Part shown: positions 18,136-26,403 of the stretch, in pieces
How positions within the stretch are numbered: position 1 is the stretch's first letter
How the letters are laid out: each line of letters opens with the position of its first letter
Assembly: GCF_003259225.1 (NCBI RefSeq)
Contig: NZ_QHJF01000005.1
Span: forward strand, 236,808 to 300,807
Reading direction: 5' to 3'
Length of the DNA: 64,000 nucleotides
From: Marinomonas arctica
GTDB lineage: Bacteria > Pseudomonadota > Gammaproteobacteria > Pseudomonadales > Marinomonadaceae
Notes under the pieces: generated by a model
What the model was told of the DNA's origin: nothing
The model's database searches: none
The model's input: only the letters and a program-made list of their open reading frames with translations
Translations under genes and position numbers: made by a program

Positions 18136-19854
18136 ATGGAATCAACCATTAACGATACTGGGCATATTTTAAAACTTCTGCTGGTTGACGACGACGATGT
18201 GGATAGAGAACGTCTTCGCCGCATGTTGTCAAAATCTGATATTGAAACTCATGTATTAGAAGCGTCTTCGATTGAAGACTCGATGGTCTATTTAAAAGAG
18301 GGAGATTTTGACTGTGTCATTGTGGATTATCGATTAGGACTAAATTCGGGGTTAACCCTTCTCAATCATATCCGCACTATTCTAGAAAAACGCTGCGCCG
18401 TTATCATGGTAACAGGCCTAGGAGATGAGGAAGTTGCCGCCCAGGCTATGCGTCTGGGTGCAAGTGACTATTTATTAAAGAACCATTTGCAGAGCACTCA
18501 GCTTATTCGCGCTATTATTAGCTCAGTGCATCGAGCCGAAATAGACAAAAAGCTACACGACATGGCTCACTACGACAATCTTACCGGATTAGCGAGTCGT
18601 CCTCTGCTTTTAGAGCATTTACAACAAGCCATTATTCATGAAGAATCCGCTGCTGTGGCTTTTCTTGACTTAGATAACTTTAAGCCTGTCAATGACAATT
18701 ACGGCCATGATACGGGTGACTATGTATTGGTGACCATCGCCAACCGATTAAAAGGTCTGCTTCGCAAAAGTGATACCTTAGCTCGAATTGGTGGGGATGA
18801 GTTTGTTCTATTGCTGCGTAATGTCACAAGCAAAGACGAATGCAATGACTTTCTCAAAGAACTCATTGAGTTGGTCAATGCGCCAATTGAACTAGAAGCT
18901 TTTGATTGCCATGTTCAGGTGTCGGCCAGTATAGGCGTGGCTTTGGTTTCAAATGACAGCCTAGATGCTGATACCATTTTGCGGCGTGCCGATCAAACCA
19001 TGTATCAAGCTAAAAATTTAGGCAGCAATAATATCTTATTCTTCAATCCGGAAGAGGAACGTCGCCAATTTGCCCGAAGGGCTATGTTACAGGCCGCAGA
19101 AAAAGGCATTGCAAACAATGAGTTCGAACTGCATTATCAGCCACAAATAAATATGGTAGAACATAAGTTAATCGGAGTAGAAGCGCTTATTCGATGGAAT
19201 CATCCGACGATGGGATTTCTTTATCCGGCGGATTTTGCAGAAGTATTAGAACACCCGAATACGGGTATTTTGATTGGCGAATGGGTTCTACAAGAAGCGC
19301 TTCGTCAACATAAAATATGGCGGGAAAATAACGTAGTCATTAGTGTGAATATTGCGCCAGCTCACTTATTAAGCAAAGACTTTGTTCAAAGACTTAGCCT
19401 GTTACTAAAAAGTATGCCAGACATTCAGCCAAAATCATTAGAGCTTGAGATATTAGAAACAGTCTCGATATGTGACATTAATCAGGCAGTAGAGGTGGTA
19501 AAAGCGTGTTGCCAATTAGGAGTTCAGGTCGCACTGGATGATTTTGGCACAGGGTATGCTTCATTGAACTATTTGAAAAAATTACCTCTCAATACCCTAA
19601 AAATTGATAAAGGATTTATACAAAACCTTTTAATCAATCAAGAAGACCGCTCCATTGTGAAATGCATTGTGGCTCTAAGCCAAGCTTTTCAATACAAACT
19701 TATCGCCGAAGGCGTGGAATCACTTGAGCACGAGCAAACACTGATTGAAATGGGCTGTCAACATGGCCAAGGATATTTTATCGCTAAGCCAATGTCCGCT
19801 GATAAAATGAGTACTTGGATACTATCATACAGACAAAAACATCAGCTTCATTAA
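18136..19854 (+). CDS. Response regulator with GGDEF and EAL domains (c-di-GMP metabolism)
   Basis: 572 residues. The start is ATG 18136 after AGGAGG, not the upstream in-frame codon inside the preceding gene. REC domain with Asp64 (IVDYRLG), GGDEF domain with intact GGDEF at 219-223 and an RxxD inhibitory site (RKSD) exactly five residues before it, then EAL domain with EAL at 349-351, DDFGTGYASL, LKIDKGFI and AEGVE. Both the cyclase and phosphodiesterase signatures look complete, so net activity is likely set by phosphorylation of the receiver. It probably forms one operon with the PAS kinase and Rcp1-like regulator. Confidence 0.95.
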   Translation: MESTINDTGHILKLLLVDDDDVDRERLRRMLSKSDIETHVLEASSIEDSMVYLKEGDFDCVIVDYRLGLNSGLTLLNHIRTILEKRCAVIMVTGLGDEEVAAQAMRLGASDYLLKNHLQSTQLIRAIISSVHRAEIDKKLHDMAHYDNLTGLASRPLLLEHLQQAIIHEESAAVAFLDLDNFKPVNDNYGHDTGDYVLVTIANRLKGLLRKSDTLARIGGDEFVLLLRNVTSKDECNDFLKELIELVNAPIELEAFDCHVQVSASIGVALVSNDSLDADTILRRADQTMYQAKNLGSNNILFFNPEEERRQFARRAMLQAAEKGIANNEFELHYQPQINMVEHKLIGVEALIRWNHPTMGFLYPADFAEVLEHPNTGILIGEWVLQEALRQHKIWRENNVVISVNIAPAHLLSKDFVQRLSLLLKSMPDIQPKSLELEILETVSICDINQAVEVVKACCQLGVQVALDDFGTGYASLNYLKKLPLNTLKIDKGFIQNLLINQEDRSIVKCIVALSQAFQYKLIAEGVESLEHEQTLIEMGCQHGQGYFIAKPMSADKMSTWILSYRQKHQLH

Positions 19855-19982
19855 AAAACATGACGTCAAAACTGGCCTCTATTTCCTCTAAGGCAAGGAT
19901 GCTTTAACACCTTCCCATAGACTCAATCATGACAAAACACACAACTGATTGTGCAAAAAAACACCAACACAAGTATTACAAA

Positions 19983-20008
19983 AGTTTCAAAACCACTTTT
20001 TAGTTTCA
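19983..20008 (+). promoter_or_regulatory. Direct repeats upstream of the 2-hydroxycarboxylate transporter gene
   Basis: AGTTTCA occurs at 19983-19989 and again at 20002-20008, 19 bp start to start, about two helical turns. The repeats lie ~85-110 bp before the transporter start codon, a plausible place for the CitB-like regulator encoded downstream. Nothing else clear was seen in 19855-20091. Confidence 0.35.
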
Positions 20009-20091
20009 TTAAAGGAAAAGTAACTTCCGCTTAGAAAGAAGGTTGGTAGACTTCTGCGCACATTAAAACAAGCAAAAAAAGAGAGTCTATC

Positions 20092-21375
20092 ATGATCACT
20101 AACGATGTTATGACGGTGCAAGATCAGCGCACCAGCAAAATCATATTGGCCATAGCCGCTATCACTATTTTATTAGCTACCTTTGCAGGCAAGATGCCGA
20201 GTGGCATGATAGGGGCATTAGGAATTATGGTCATTATTGGTTTTATTCTTAACTATATTGGCGACAGAACACCGATTATTAACCAATTTTTTGGTGGTGG
20301 TGCTATTGTTGTTATTTTCGGCTCTGCTTATTTATTTCACAGCGACCTATTTCCTTCTAGTGCTGAAAGCACTGTGACTACTTTCATGAAAAGTGGCGGT
20401 TTCTTGTCTTTTTATGTCGCCAGCCTAGTGACCGGCTCTATTTTTGGCATGGACACTCAAACACTTAAAAAAGCCGCATTAAAATATATTCCTGTCATTT
20501 TAGGATCAGCTTTCTTTGCGTGTCTTTTTACCGGTTTAGTCGGTATGTTGGTTAGTAAAAACTTTTATGATTCCGTAATGCTGATTGCACTTCCTATTAT
20601 GGGCGGAGGCATGGGTGCAGGCGCGGTACCATTGGTTGAAATCATGTCAGGTAAAACCGGCATGAGTGCTGAATCCCTTATGTCGCAAATGGTTCCCGCC
20701 TTAGCAATTGGTAACGCAATTGCCATCGTCATGGCAGGCTTGTTGCACAAAGTTGGCCAAATGGCACCCAGCTTAACGGGTAATGGTCAGCTTATTCGTG
20801 GTCAAAATTCCATTAAGGAAGAAGATCAAAAAGCCTCAGCTCTTAACGTGACTATTTTAGGCGTTGGTGCCTTGTTGGCAGTCAGCATGTATTTTCTTGG
20901 TACGTTACTGTCAAATTATATCAGCATGCACACCTATGCATTGATGATCCTATCGATCGCCTTGATCAAGGTATCGGGCATCATGCCAAAAGCACTAGAA
21001 CAAGCCGCGTTCTCTTGGTACAAATTTGTCGTTAGCAACTTAACGCCCGCTCTATTGGTTGGTATTGGCGTGGCTTATACCGATCTGAACCAAATTTTGG
21101 ATGCTTTGTCTCCAATGTATTTCTTACTGGTGTTAATTACAGTACTTGGGGCTGTATTTGGCGCAGGGTTAATCGGTTGGCTAATGGGCTTCTACCCTAT
21201 CGAAGCGGCCATTACTGGCGGTCTTTGCATGGCAAACATGGGGGGCACAGGCGATGTGGCCGTGCTTGCGGCAAGTAAACGTATGGAACTAATGCCATTC
21301 GCACAAATTTCTTCTCGAATTGGCGGCGCTTTCATGCTGATTCTTGCCACCATAGTGGTTCAAGCAATCGCTTAA
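20092..21375 (+). CDS. 2-hydroxycarboxylate transporter family (citrate/malate symporter)
   Basis: 427 residues, about 11 membrane segments. The family (CitS, MaeN, CitP, MleP) is recognised by two re-entrant loops with GGxG motifs: IALPIMGGGMGAGAVPLVEIMSG in the first half and AITGGLCMANMGGTGDVAVLAASKRM in the second. The C-terminal SRIGGAF carries the conserved arginine that contacts the substrate carboxylate. It should import malate, citrate or another 2-hydroxycarboxylate with Na+ or H+. A CitA/DcuS-like kinase and CitB-like regulator follow directly, so dicarboxylate or citrate-responsive induction is likely. Confidence 0.93.
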   Translation: MITNDVMTVQDQRTSKIILAIAAITILLATFAGKMPSGMIGALGIMVIIGFILNYIGDRTPIINQFFGGGAIVVIFGSAYLFHSDLFPSSAESTVTTFMKSGGFLSFYVASLVTGSIFGMDTQTLKKAALKYIPVILGSAFFACLFTGLVGMLVSKNFYDSVMLIALPIMGGGMGAGAVPLVEIMSGKTGMSAESLMSQMVPALAIGNAIAIVMAGLLHKVGQMAPSLTGNGQLIRGQNSIKEEDQKASALNVTILGVGALLAVSMYFLGTLLSNYISMHTYALMILSIALIKVSGIMPKALEQAAFSWYKFVVSNLTPALLVGIGVAYTDLNQILDALSPMYFLLVLITVLGAVFGAGLIGWLMGFYPIEAAITGGLCMANMGGTGDVAVLAASKRMELMPFAQISSRIGGAFMLILATIVVQAIA

Positions 21376-21396
21376 TACCAAACGGGTAAACAGATG

Positions 21397-21429
21397 AAAA
21401 GGCAAAAACATCCCCTGTTTTTGCCTTTT
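21397..21429 (+). terminator. Intrinsic terminator of the 2HCT transporter gene
   Basis: A 14-bp stem, AAAAGGCAAAAACA / TGTTTTTGCCTTTT, with a 5-base loop and T-rich 3' side, 22 bp after the stop codon. It separates the transporter from the two-component genes. Confidence 0.85.
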
Positions 21430-21468
21430 CTATTTTTGCCTTTTGTTTAGCCCTTAGTCTGTATGCTG

Positions 21469-21474
21469 TATAAT
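21469..21474 (+). promoter_or_regulatory. Candidate -10 box for the CitA-like kinase gene
   Basis: TATAAT at 21469-21474, just after the transporter terminator. Transcription would start near 21481, downstream of the first possible start codon (21463). This favours the ATG at 21508 as the true kinase start. The -35 element is not clear. Confidence 0.45.
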
Positions 21475-21507
21475 CACGCTTCTTTTTTTCATGTTAATGA
21501 AGCGCCG

Positions 21508-23106
21508 ATGACACTCAAGTCTTACCTTGCCTTAATTACCATTGCGACCATCACCATTATTGTAGTGGCTGTCGCGTTAGTATTTGGTTACTCCTTGCAA
21601 CATGCGTATTTAGATGGCATTGGCAAACGCGGATTAGAGCTGGCTCGTGTTGTCGCTCAAGATGACAAAGTCATTCAGGCTGCACGTGCCAGCAATAGCG
21701 GGCAACCGGCCTCTATTGAAAATCATATTGAAAATTTACGCAGCAAAACCGATGCCTCATACATTGTGGTTGTCGACCAAAATGCCATCCGTTTAAGTCA
21801 CCCTACCGAATCATTAATCGGTAAAAGGTTCATCGGTAATGACATCTACCCCTCGCTACAACAAGGCATAGACACCACTAGTGTGGCCAGCGGTTCACTT
21901 GGCGAAGCGATTCGTAATTTTACTCCCATCAAGGATGATACTGGCATTATTGGTGCGGTGAGTGTTGGTTACCTAACAAAGACTACCAGCGAATTGATAC
22001 ACCAACATCTTCGCGAAGCGGGCTTATTGGTTATTTTTGTCTATCTACTTGGGGTTATTATTGCGATAGTACTAATCGCTAAATTAAAACGGACTTTTTT
22101 ATCACTTGAACCCGAAGAAATAGTGCAAAAATTCAAAGAACACGAATTGATTTTAGACAGCATTCGGGATGGCATTGTGGCGATTGACCACCAACAAAAC
22201 GTGACCGCTATTAACAGCATGGCCATAGAATGGCTAACCATGAATGTGCTCAGTTCATCACAAGTGGTAAACAAGCCATTAAGTGAACAATCACAAAGCC
22301 TCTCCCACTTTGCCTTAGAAGCAAAAGGGCAAATGACGCAAAATAAATTCAATTTGGGCAAACTGGAATTTATTGCCAATCTGTACCCTATTAAAAGCCC
22401 AAAAGGTGATGTTGGTTACGTGATTGTATTTTTTCCAGATCATGGACAAAAATCATTAGAACAAGAGCTAACGACGACCAAAAACTATGCGGATTTATTA
22501 CGCGCTAAAACCCATGAATATGCCAACCACCTAAACGTACTATCAGGGATGCTACAAGCAGAACGCTACCAAGATGCCATAGAATTCTTGCAACAAGAAA
22601 GCGATGGCGATCAGGCGGCGTTAAGGCGCATCATTAAAACGATTGAAAACAGCGCCGTAGCAGGCCTTATTTTTGCCAAACACAACAAAGCCAAAGACCT
22701 AAAAGTTGAGCTGCTTATTGAAAGTGATTGCCAGCTTGGTCGATACCCAGCCAAAACCAATGAAGCGTTAGTGACATTAGTGGGAAATTTAATAGACAAT
22801 GCTTTGCTTGCCGCATGGTCCAATAGATTACTAATAGCGCCCTTCGTAAAACTGTATATCAGTGACCGCAATGCTCATATCATGATTCAGATCGAAGACA
22901 GCGGCGCTGGGGTTGACGAAAAATTAGAAAGCCGAATATTAGACTTCGGTGTCAGTAGCAAACACAACACAGAACAACATGGTATTGGGCTGTATCTGGT
23001 CAAAAAAGTCGTTGATCAATATCATGGCAGTCTTGATTGGGAACGCAGTGAAATGAACACCACTGTATTTAGTATTTACTTAGACAAACGAGCGCTAACA
23101 AGATGA
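21508..23106 (+). CDS. CitA/DcuS-like sensor histidine kinase
   Basis: 532 residues from ATG 21508; the frame is open to an ATG at 21463, but that lies upstream of the candidate -10 box. TM1 about residues 6-28, a periplasmic Cache/PAS sensor (IVVVDQNAIRLSHPTESLIGKRFIGND, AVSVGYLT), TM2 near residues 175-197, a cytoplasmic PAS (DSIRDGIVAIDHQQNVTAIN), and a Spo0B-type kinase core with the phospho-accepting His in LRAKTHEYANHLNVLSGML. The ATPase domain contains NLIDNAL, EDSGAGV and GIGLYLVKK. HPTESLIGKRF is a family ligand-pocket block for citrate/C4-dicarboxylate sensors. The stop codon overlaps the regulator ATG. Confidence 0.92.
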   Translation: MTLKSYLALITIATITIIVVAVALVFGYSLQHAYLDGIGKRGLELARVVAQDDKVIQAARASNSGQPASIENHIENLRSKTDASYIVVVDQNAIRLSHPTESLIGKRFIGNDIYPSLQQGIDTTSVASGSLGEAIRNFTPIKDDTGIIGAVSVGYLTKTTSELIHQHLREAGLLVIFVYLLGVIIAIVLIAKLKRTFLSLEPEEIVQKFKEHELILDSIRDGIVAIDHQQNVTAINSMAIEWLTMNVLSSSQVVNKPLSEQSQSLSHFALEAKGQMTQNKFNLGKLEFIANLYPIKSPKGDVGYVIVFFPDHGQKSLEQELTTTKNYADLLRAKTHEYANHLNVLSGMLQAERYQDAIEFLQQESDGDQAALRRIIKTIENSAVAGLIFAKHNKAKDLKVELLIESDCQLGRYPAKTNEALVTLVGNLIDNALLAAWSNRLLIAPFVKLYISDRNAHIMIQIEDSGAGVDEKLESRILDFGVSSKHNTEQHGIGLYLVKKVVDQYHGSLDWERSEMNTTVFSIYLDKRALTR

Positions 23107-23786
23107 ATCGCATTCCTGTGATGATAGTGGAAGATGATCTACGTGCTAGCTACGTATTAGAAAGTACCATCAACCAACATACCGATTTTTATGTCGTTGC
23201 TGCCTGCGAAAGCCAGCTAGAAGCCGAACTTAAAGCGGAAGCTTTTGAACCTGAGCTCATCATGGTAGACATTTCGCTACCGGATGGCAGCGGCATTGAT
23301 CTCATTAAACTATTAAAAAGCAAAGGCGTCACCAGTGCTTTTATTATGACCACCGCGGAAAGAGAAACCTCCACCATTGAAAAAGCCATTCAACTTGGGG
23401 TAATGGATTATCTGGTCAAACCCATCCGTATGTCTCGTGTCTTACAAGCTCTGGATGATTATTTAGACTTTAGAAAGCGCCTCACTCGACACAACAAAAT
23501 AGATCAGCAAGATATTGATGCCTTATTTAGAAAAAACGCTACCCCTGATGGCAGTCGAAAAACCCCAAAGGGTATCGATGAGAACACCCTAGAAAAGCTA
23601 ACACAATACCTAAAAACTTTGGATGAAACCCCCTTTACTGCGGAAGACATAGGGGACGCCATCAAGCTTAGTCGAATCACGGCTAGACGCTACCTTGAAT
23701 ACTTAGAAGCTCAGGGTCAAGTGAGTATGACACTTGATTACAAAACAGGCGGTAGACCCAAACAACGTTATAGCAAAACGATGTGA
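23103..23786 (+). CDS. CitB/DcuR-like response regulator
   Basis: 227 residues. Receiver domain with EDD near the N-terminus, phospho-acceptor Asp56 (IMVDISLPDGSGIDLI), Thr in FIMTTAERE and Lys in DYLVKPIR. A linker leads to a helix-turn-helix (FTAEDIGDAIKLSRITARRYLEYLEAQGQV) and the family tail TGGRPKQRY. It starts inside the kinase stop codon, so the pair is translationally coupled. By family analogy it activates the neighbouring 2-hydroxycarboxylate transporter gene, where direct repeats are seen at 19983-20008. Confidence 0.94.
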   Translation: MNRIPVMIVEDDLRASYVLESTINQHTDFYVVAACESQLEAELKAEAFEPELIMVDISLPDGSGIDLIKLLKSKGVTSAFIMTTAERETSTIEKAIQLGVMDYLVKPIRMSRVLQALDDYLDFRKRLTRHNKIDQQDIDALFRKNATPDGSRKTPKGIDENTLEKLTQYLKTLDETPFTAEDIGDAIKLSRITARRYLEYLEAQGQVSMTLDYKTGGRPKQRYSKTM

Positions 23787-23792
23787 CACCAC

Positions 23793-24185
23793 ATGCTCAA
23801 TCAATTAAAACGCTTATTTTGGCGCAAACCCAAGCCGACAAACGTCATTTTTATTGGCATAGATTACCTATGTTTTTCATTGGCTCGAGCCCTATTAGAT
23901 GGTAATAAGCAGAGCGAACATACTATTGAAATCACTGCCTTCATTGATGACGAGCCATGGAATAACAGAACACAAGTGCACGGCTCAACGGTCTATTCAC
24001 CTAGCGAAATATCAGCCCTAGTGCGTAAACACGACGTGAAATTGATCATACAAATTCAGGGAGAATCGATCAGTATCGCCGACAATATTTGGGAAGGTAT
24101 TTTTAAAACGAAAGCCAAGCTGATAACACTAGAAACAGGCCAAGATATAAAGACGATGCAGACAATCGTGTATCAGGCGCTATGA
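23793..24185 (+). CDS. Small Rossmann-like protein of unknown function
   Basis: 130 residues, starting 6 bp after the response regulator stop codon. After a basic N-terminus (LNQLKRLFWRKPKP) comes VIFIGIDYLCFSLARALLDG, resembling the first beta-alpha unit of a nucleotide-binding Rossmann fold, then EITAFIDDEPWNNRTQVHGSTVYSPSEISALVRKHDVKLIIQIQ. That pattern resembles the CoA/NAD-binding-like N-terminal domains of sugar epimerase-type proteins (FlaA1/CapD class) without the catalytic half. No enzymatic motif is evident. The operon position suggests a link to the CitAB-like system, perhaps sensing a metabolite, but this is inference. Confidence 0.7.
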   Translation: MLNQLKRLFWRKPKPTNVIFIGIDYLCFSLARALLDGNKQSEHTIEITAFIDDEPWNNRTQVHGSTVYSPSEISALVRKHDVKLIIQIQGESISIADNIWEGIFKTKAKLITLETGQDIKTMQTIVYQAL

Positions 24186-24190
24186 CGCCA

Positions 24191-24230
24191 GATCTTTAAA
24201 CTAAATTCGTTGCTTGTTAGCTTAAAGATC
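24191..24230. terminator. Inverted repeat between convergent genes
   Basis: Fourteen-base arms (GATCTTTAAACTAA / TTAGCTTAAAGATC, one mismatch) with a 12-base loop lie between the Rossmann-like gene and the convergent lipoprotein gene. Probably a bidirectional terminator, although it is AT-rich. Confidence 0.5.
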
Positions 24231-24251
24231 AAGACGTGAATATCACAACGA

Positions 24252-24716
24252 TTATTGAACCAAGGCAACTTGTTGGTTAGACAGATTCATAGCTGCTTTA
24301 AGAGACTGAGTAGATGACATTGCAATCACATTTAATTGATCTGTAAATGTGTCTTTTGGCAATACAATATCACTACGCTGTGCCATCACTGTTTTAAACT
24401 TTTCAACGTCTATCGAATCAGATCCATTTTTTATCGAATTCAATTCATCATCAGTTAAGCTTGCCACACCACCGCCTGGCAAATAGATAGCACCTGTCAT
24501 AAAGTCCACACCAAAAGCCACCACACCAGGAACAAAGAAGAACAACAAACCAATCGCATCCAATGCCGCTACACCCACATCAATTTGGCCATTCGTTTGA
24601 CCACGACGCTCAGGGTAAAGTAACGTACCACATGCTGTAACTTGAGTAATAAATAAGGCGGCTGCAATACCACGCGCCAGATGAGTAAAACCTAGATTGT
24701 TTTTTAAGCCTATCAT
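24252..24716 (-). CDS. Small lipoprotein of unknown function
   Basis: 154 residues. Signal peptide ending in a lipobox-like TQVTAC (Cys29), so an exported lipid-anchored protein. The conserved-looking part GTLLYPERRGQTNGQIDVGVAALDAIGLLFFFVPGVVAFGVDFMTGAIYLPGG includes one strongly hydrophobic stretch. I recognise this as a recurrent small lipoprotein type of gammaproteobacteria without a known function. The C-terminal half is polar and may be a short helical tail. It is a single gene, convergent with the upstream two-component cluster. Confidence 0.8.
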   Translation of the reverse strand: MIGLKNNLGFTHLARGIAAALFITQVTACGTLLYPERRGQTNGQIDVGVAALDAIGLLFFFVPGVVAFGVDFMTGAIYLPGGGVASLTDDELNSIKNGSDSIDVEKFKTVMAQRSDIVLPKDTFTDQLNVIAMSSTQSLKAAMNLSNQQVALVQ

Positions 24717-24810
24717 ACTTATTCCTTATAAATGATTACCAACATGACACTCTACAGTGCCGTGAATGACAGCACAAACTAAGCCTCTTTTATTTCACAA
24801 TGCTTTCGCA

Positions 24811-26034
24811 CTACACAGACGTTATTTGTTCATCGAGCTTGTCAATAATATAAGCACCAATAGGAAAGGCACTTGTCGCCGCTGGGGAAGGCGCATTGCA
24901 AACGTGTAAGGTTCGAGCACTCTGTGCGAACAAAAAATCGTGCACCAAACTGCCGTCATTCATTACTGCTTGAGCTCGAATTCCAGCAGGATATACTTGC
25001 AGGTCCTCTAAAGAAACAAGGTCACAATACTTTTGAACTTGGGCTAGATAGCCCGGTTTATACCAAGAATTTTTTGTCTCTCTCAGTCCTGTTTTCCAGT
25101 GATTCATGAGCAATTTCCAAAAACCAGGAAAACGCACCATATCGAATACATCGCGCAAGCTTATATTAATTCGACCATAGCCTTCTCTTTTCCAACCTTG
25201 AACAGCATTAGGACCGACGGTCACAGAACCATCTATCATGCGAGTCAAATGTACGCCTAAAAACGGCAAATCTGGATCTGGGATAGGATAAATAAGGTGG
25301 TTAACGATACGATTATGTTTTGCTGGCAACTGATAATATTCACCACGGAATGGAATGATCTGGAAATCTGTCGGAATCTTGAGCATCCTAGTTAAACGAT
25401 CTGCCATTAGTCCACCACAGCTCACAAGATAGGAAGTATGAACCACATCGTTATTTAAGGTGATCGCCACGCGTTCATGGCTTTCGTCAAGCTGCTTTAC
25501 TTCGGTATTTAGCCTAAGCTCCCCTCCTTTTTGCACAAAAAGCTCTGCTAACTTTTGGCAAATCTTCCGATAGCTCACAATCCCAGTAGAGGGAACAAAC
25601 AGTGCTGCAATCCCCTTCACATTCGGCTCACGCTCTTTTAACTGAACTTGGTCTAACTTATGCACCTCTAAACCATTCTCCTGACAGCGCAGGTATAAGG
25701 CGTCCATACGCTCTTTTTCAAGTGCATTGGTCGCAACCAATAGCTTGCCGCATTCATCAAACTCTATGTCATGTTGAAGGCAAAACGTCTTCGTTGCTTT
25801 GGCTCCTCGCTGACAAAAATCTGCCTTTAAACTACCGGGTGCGTAATACACACCGGCGTGAATCACGCCTGAATTATGCCCCGTCTGATGCTGCCCGACT
25901 TCGGATTCTTTTTCGATGAGCAAAATACGATATTTAGGATAACGCTGAAGTAACTGCCATGCAGTAGAAAGCCCAACAATGCCAGCACCAATCACAGCAA
26001 TGTCATAAATAGAGTTTTTGAACGTGTCACTCAT
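24811..26034 (-). CDS. lhgO: L-2-hydroxyglutarate oxidase/dehydrogenase
   Basis: 407 residues. FAD-dependent DAO-fold enzyme: dinucleotide site DIAVIGAGIVGLSTAWQLL at the N-terminus, the LhgO-typical GQHQTGHNSGVIHAGVYYAPGSLKA, FVPSTGIVSYRKICQKLAEL, IIPFRGEYYQL, LGVHLTRMIDGSVTVGPNAV and the C-terminal NAPSPAATSAFPIGAYI. It oxidises L-2-hydroxyglutarate to 2-oxoglutarate and passes electrons to the membrane quinone pool. It lies a short distance downstream of the 2-oxoglutarate dehydrogenase operon, which consumes its product. A separate terminator after sucD suggests independent transcription. Confidence 0.95.
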   Translation of the reverse strand: MSDTFKNSIYDIAVIGAGIVGLSTAWQLLQRYPKYRILLIEKESEVGQHQTGHNSGVIHAGVYYAPGSLKADFCQRGAKATKTFCLQHDIEFDECGKLLVATNALEKERMDALYLRCQENGLEVHKLDQVQLKEREPNVKGIAALFVPSTGIVSYRKICQKLAELFVQKGGELRLNTEVKQLDESHERVAITLNNDVVHTSYLVSCGGLMADRLTRMLKIPTDFQIIPFRGEYYQLPAKHNRIVNHLIYPIPDPDLPFLGVHLTRMIDGSVTVGPNAVQGWKREGYGRINISLRDVFDMVRFPGFWKLLMNHWKTGLRETKNSWYKPGYLAQVQKYCDLVSLEDLQVYPAGIRAQAVMNDGSLVHDFLFAQSARTLHVCNAPSPAATSAFPIGAYIIDKLDEQITSV

Positions 26035-26112
26035 TACCTCATTCCTTTTTTATTGTTGTTAAAACACATAACAAAAATGGCATAAAACAACCCCCAAAAA
26101 ATAGAGAGCCCT

Positions 26113-26316
26113 CTATACAAGATCGAATGTTTTTAAGAAACCTATCTTATCAGTACAATAAAACTCAATGCACCGCTGACAAACGCACACAATACCTTTT
26201 TGCTGTAGTGGAATAAGCGCCATCATGTCGTCAGGGACTATGACACGAAAACACCAACAAGTCTGACTGTCATCAAGCGCGCAACCATTATCACTTTTAC
26301 AAAAAGGACATTTCAT
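26113..26316 (-). CDS. Cysteine-rich CWC family small protein
   Basis: 67 residues from ATG 26316 (an in-frame ATG four codons upstream is possible). The pattern KCPFCKSDNGCALDDSQTCWCF contains the CxxC-x5-C...CWC signature of the cysteine-rich CWC family, followed by CVCQRC--FYC near the end. The eight or so cysteines suggest zinc or metal binding. The function of the family is not established. It lies between lhgO and the suc operon terminator on the same strand. Confidence 0.8.
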   Translation of the reverse strand: MKCPFCKSDNGCALDDSQTCWCFRVIVPDDMMALIPLQQKGIVCVCQRCIEFYCTDKIGFLKTFDLV

Positions 26317-26341
26317 TGTTATACCCATTTATGTATCAATA

Positions 26342-26375
26342 GTGCAAAAAAAATCCCCGCCGAAGCAGGGATTTT
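26342..26375 (-). terminator. Intrinsic terminator of the suc operon
   Basis: On the reverse strand a stem AAAATCCC / GGGATTTT, with inner GC pairs around CTTCGG-like loop bases, is followed by eight T residues. It lies about 30 bp past the sucD stop codon. Confidence 0.85.
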
Positions 26376-26403
26376 ATCATCCGTCACACTTTAAAATACT
26401 CGC

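Noticed and set aside
20049..20067. Sigma-54-like TTGG...TGCGCA element before the 2HCT transporter gene
   Set aside because: The distance between GG and GC is 9 bases instead of 10; sigma-54 promoters do not tolerate this.
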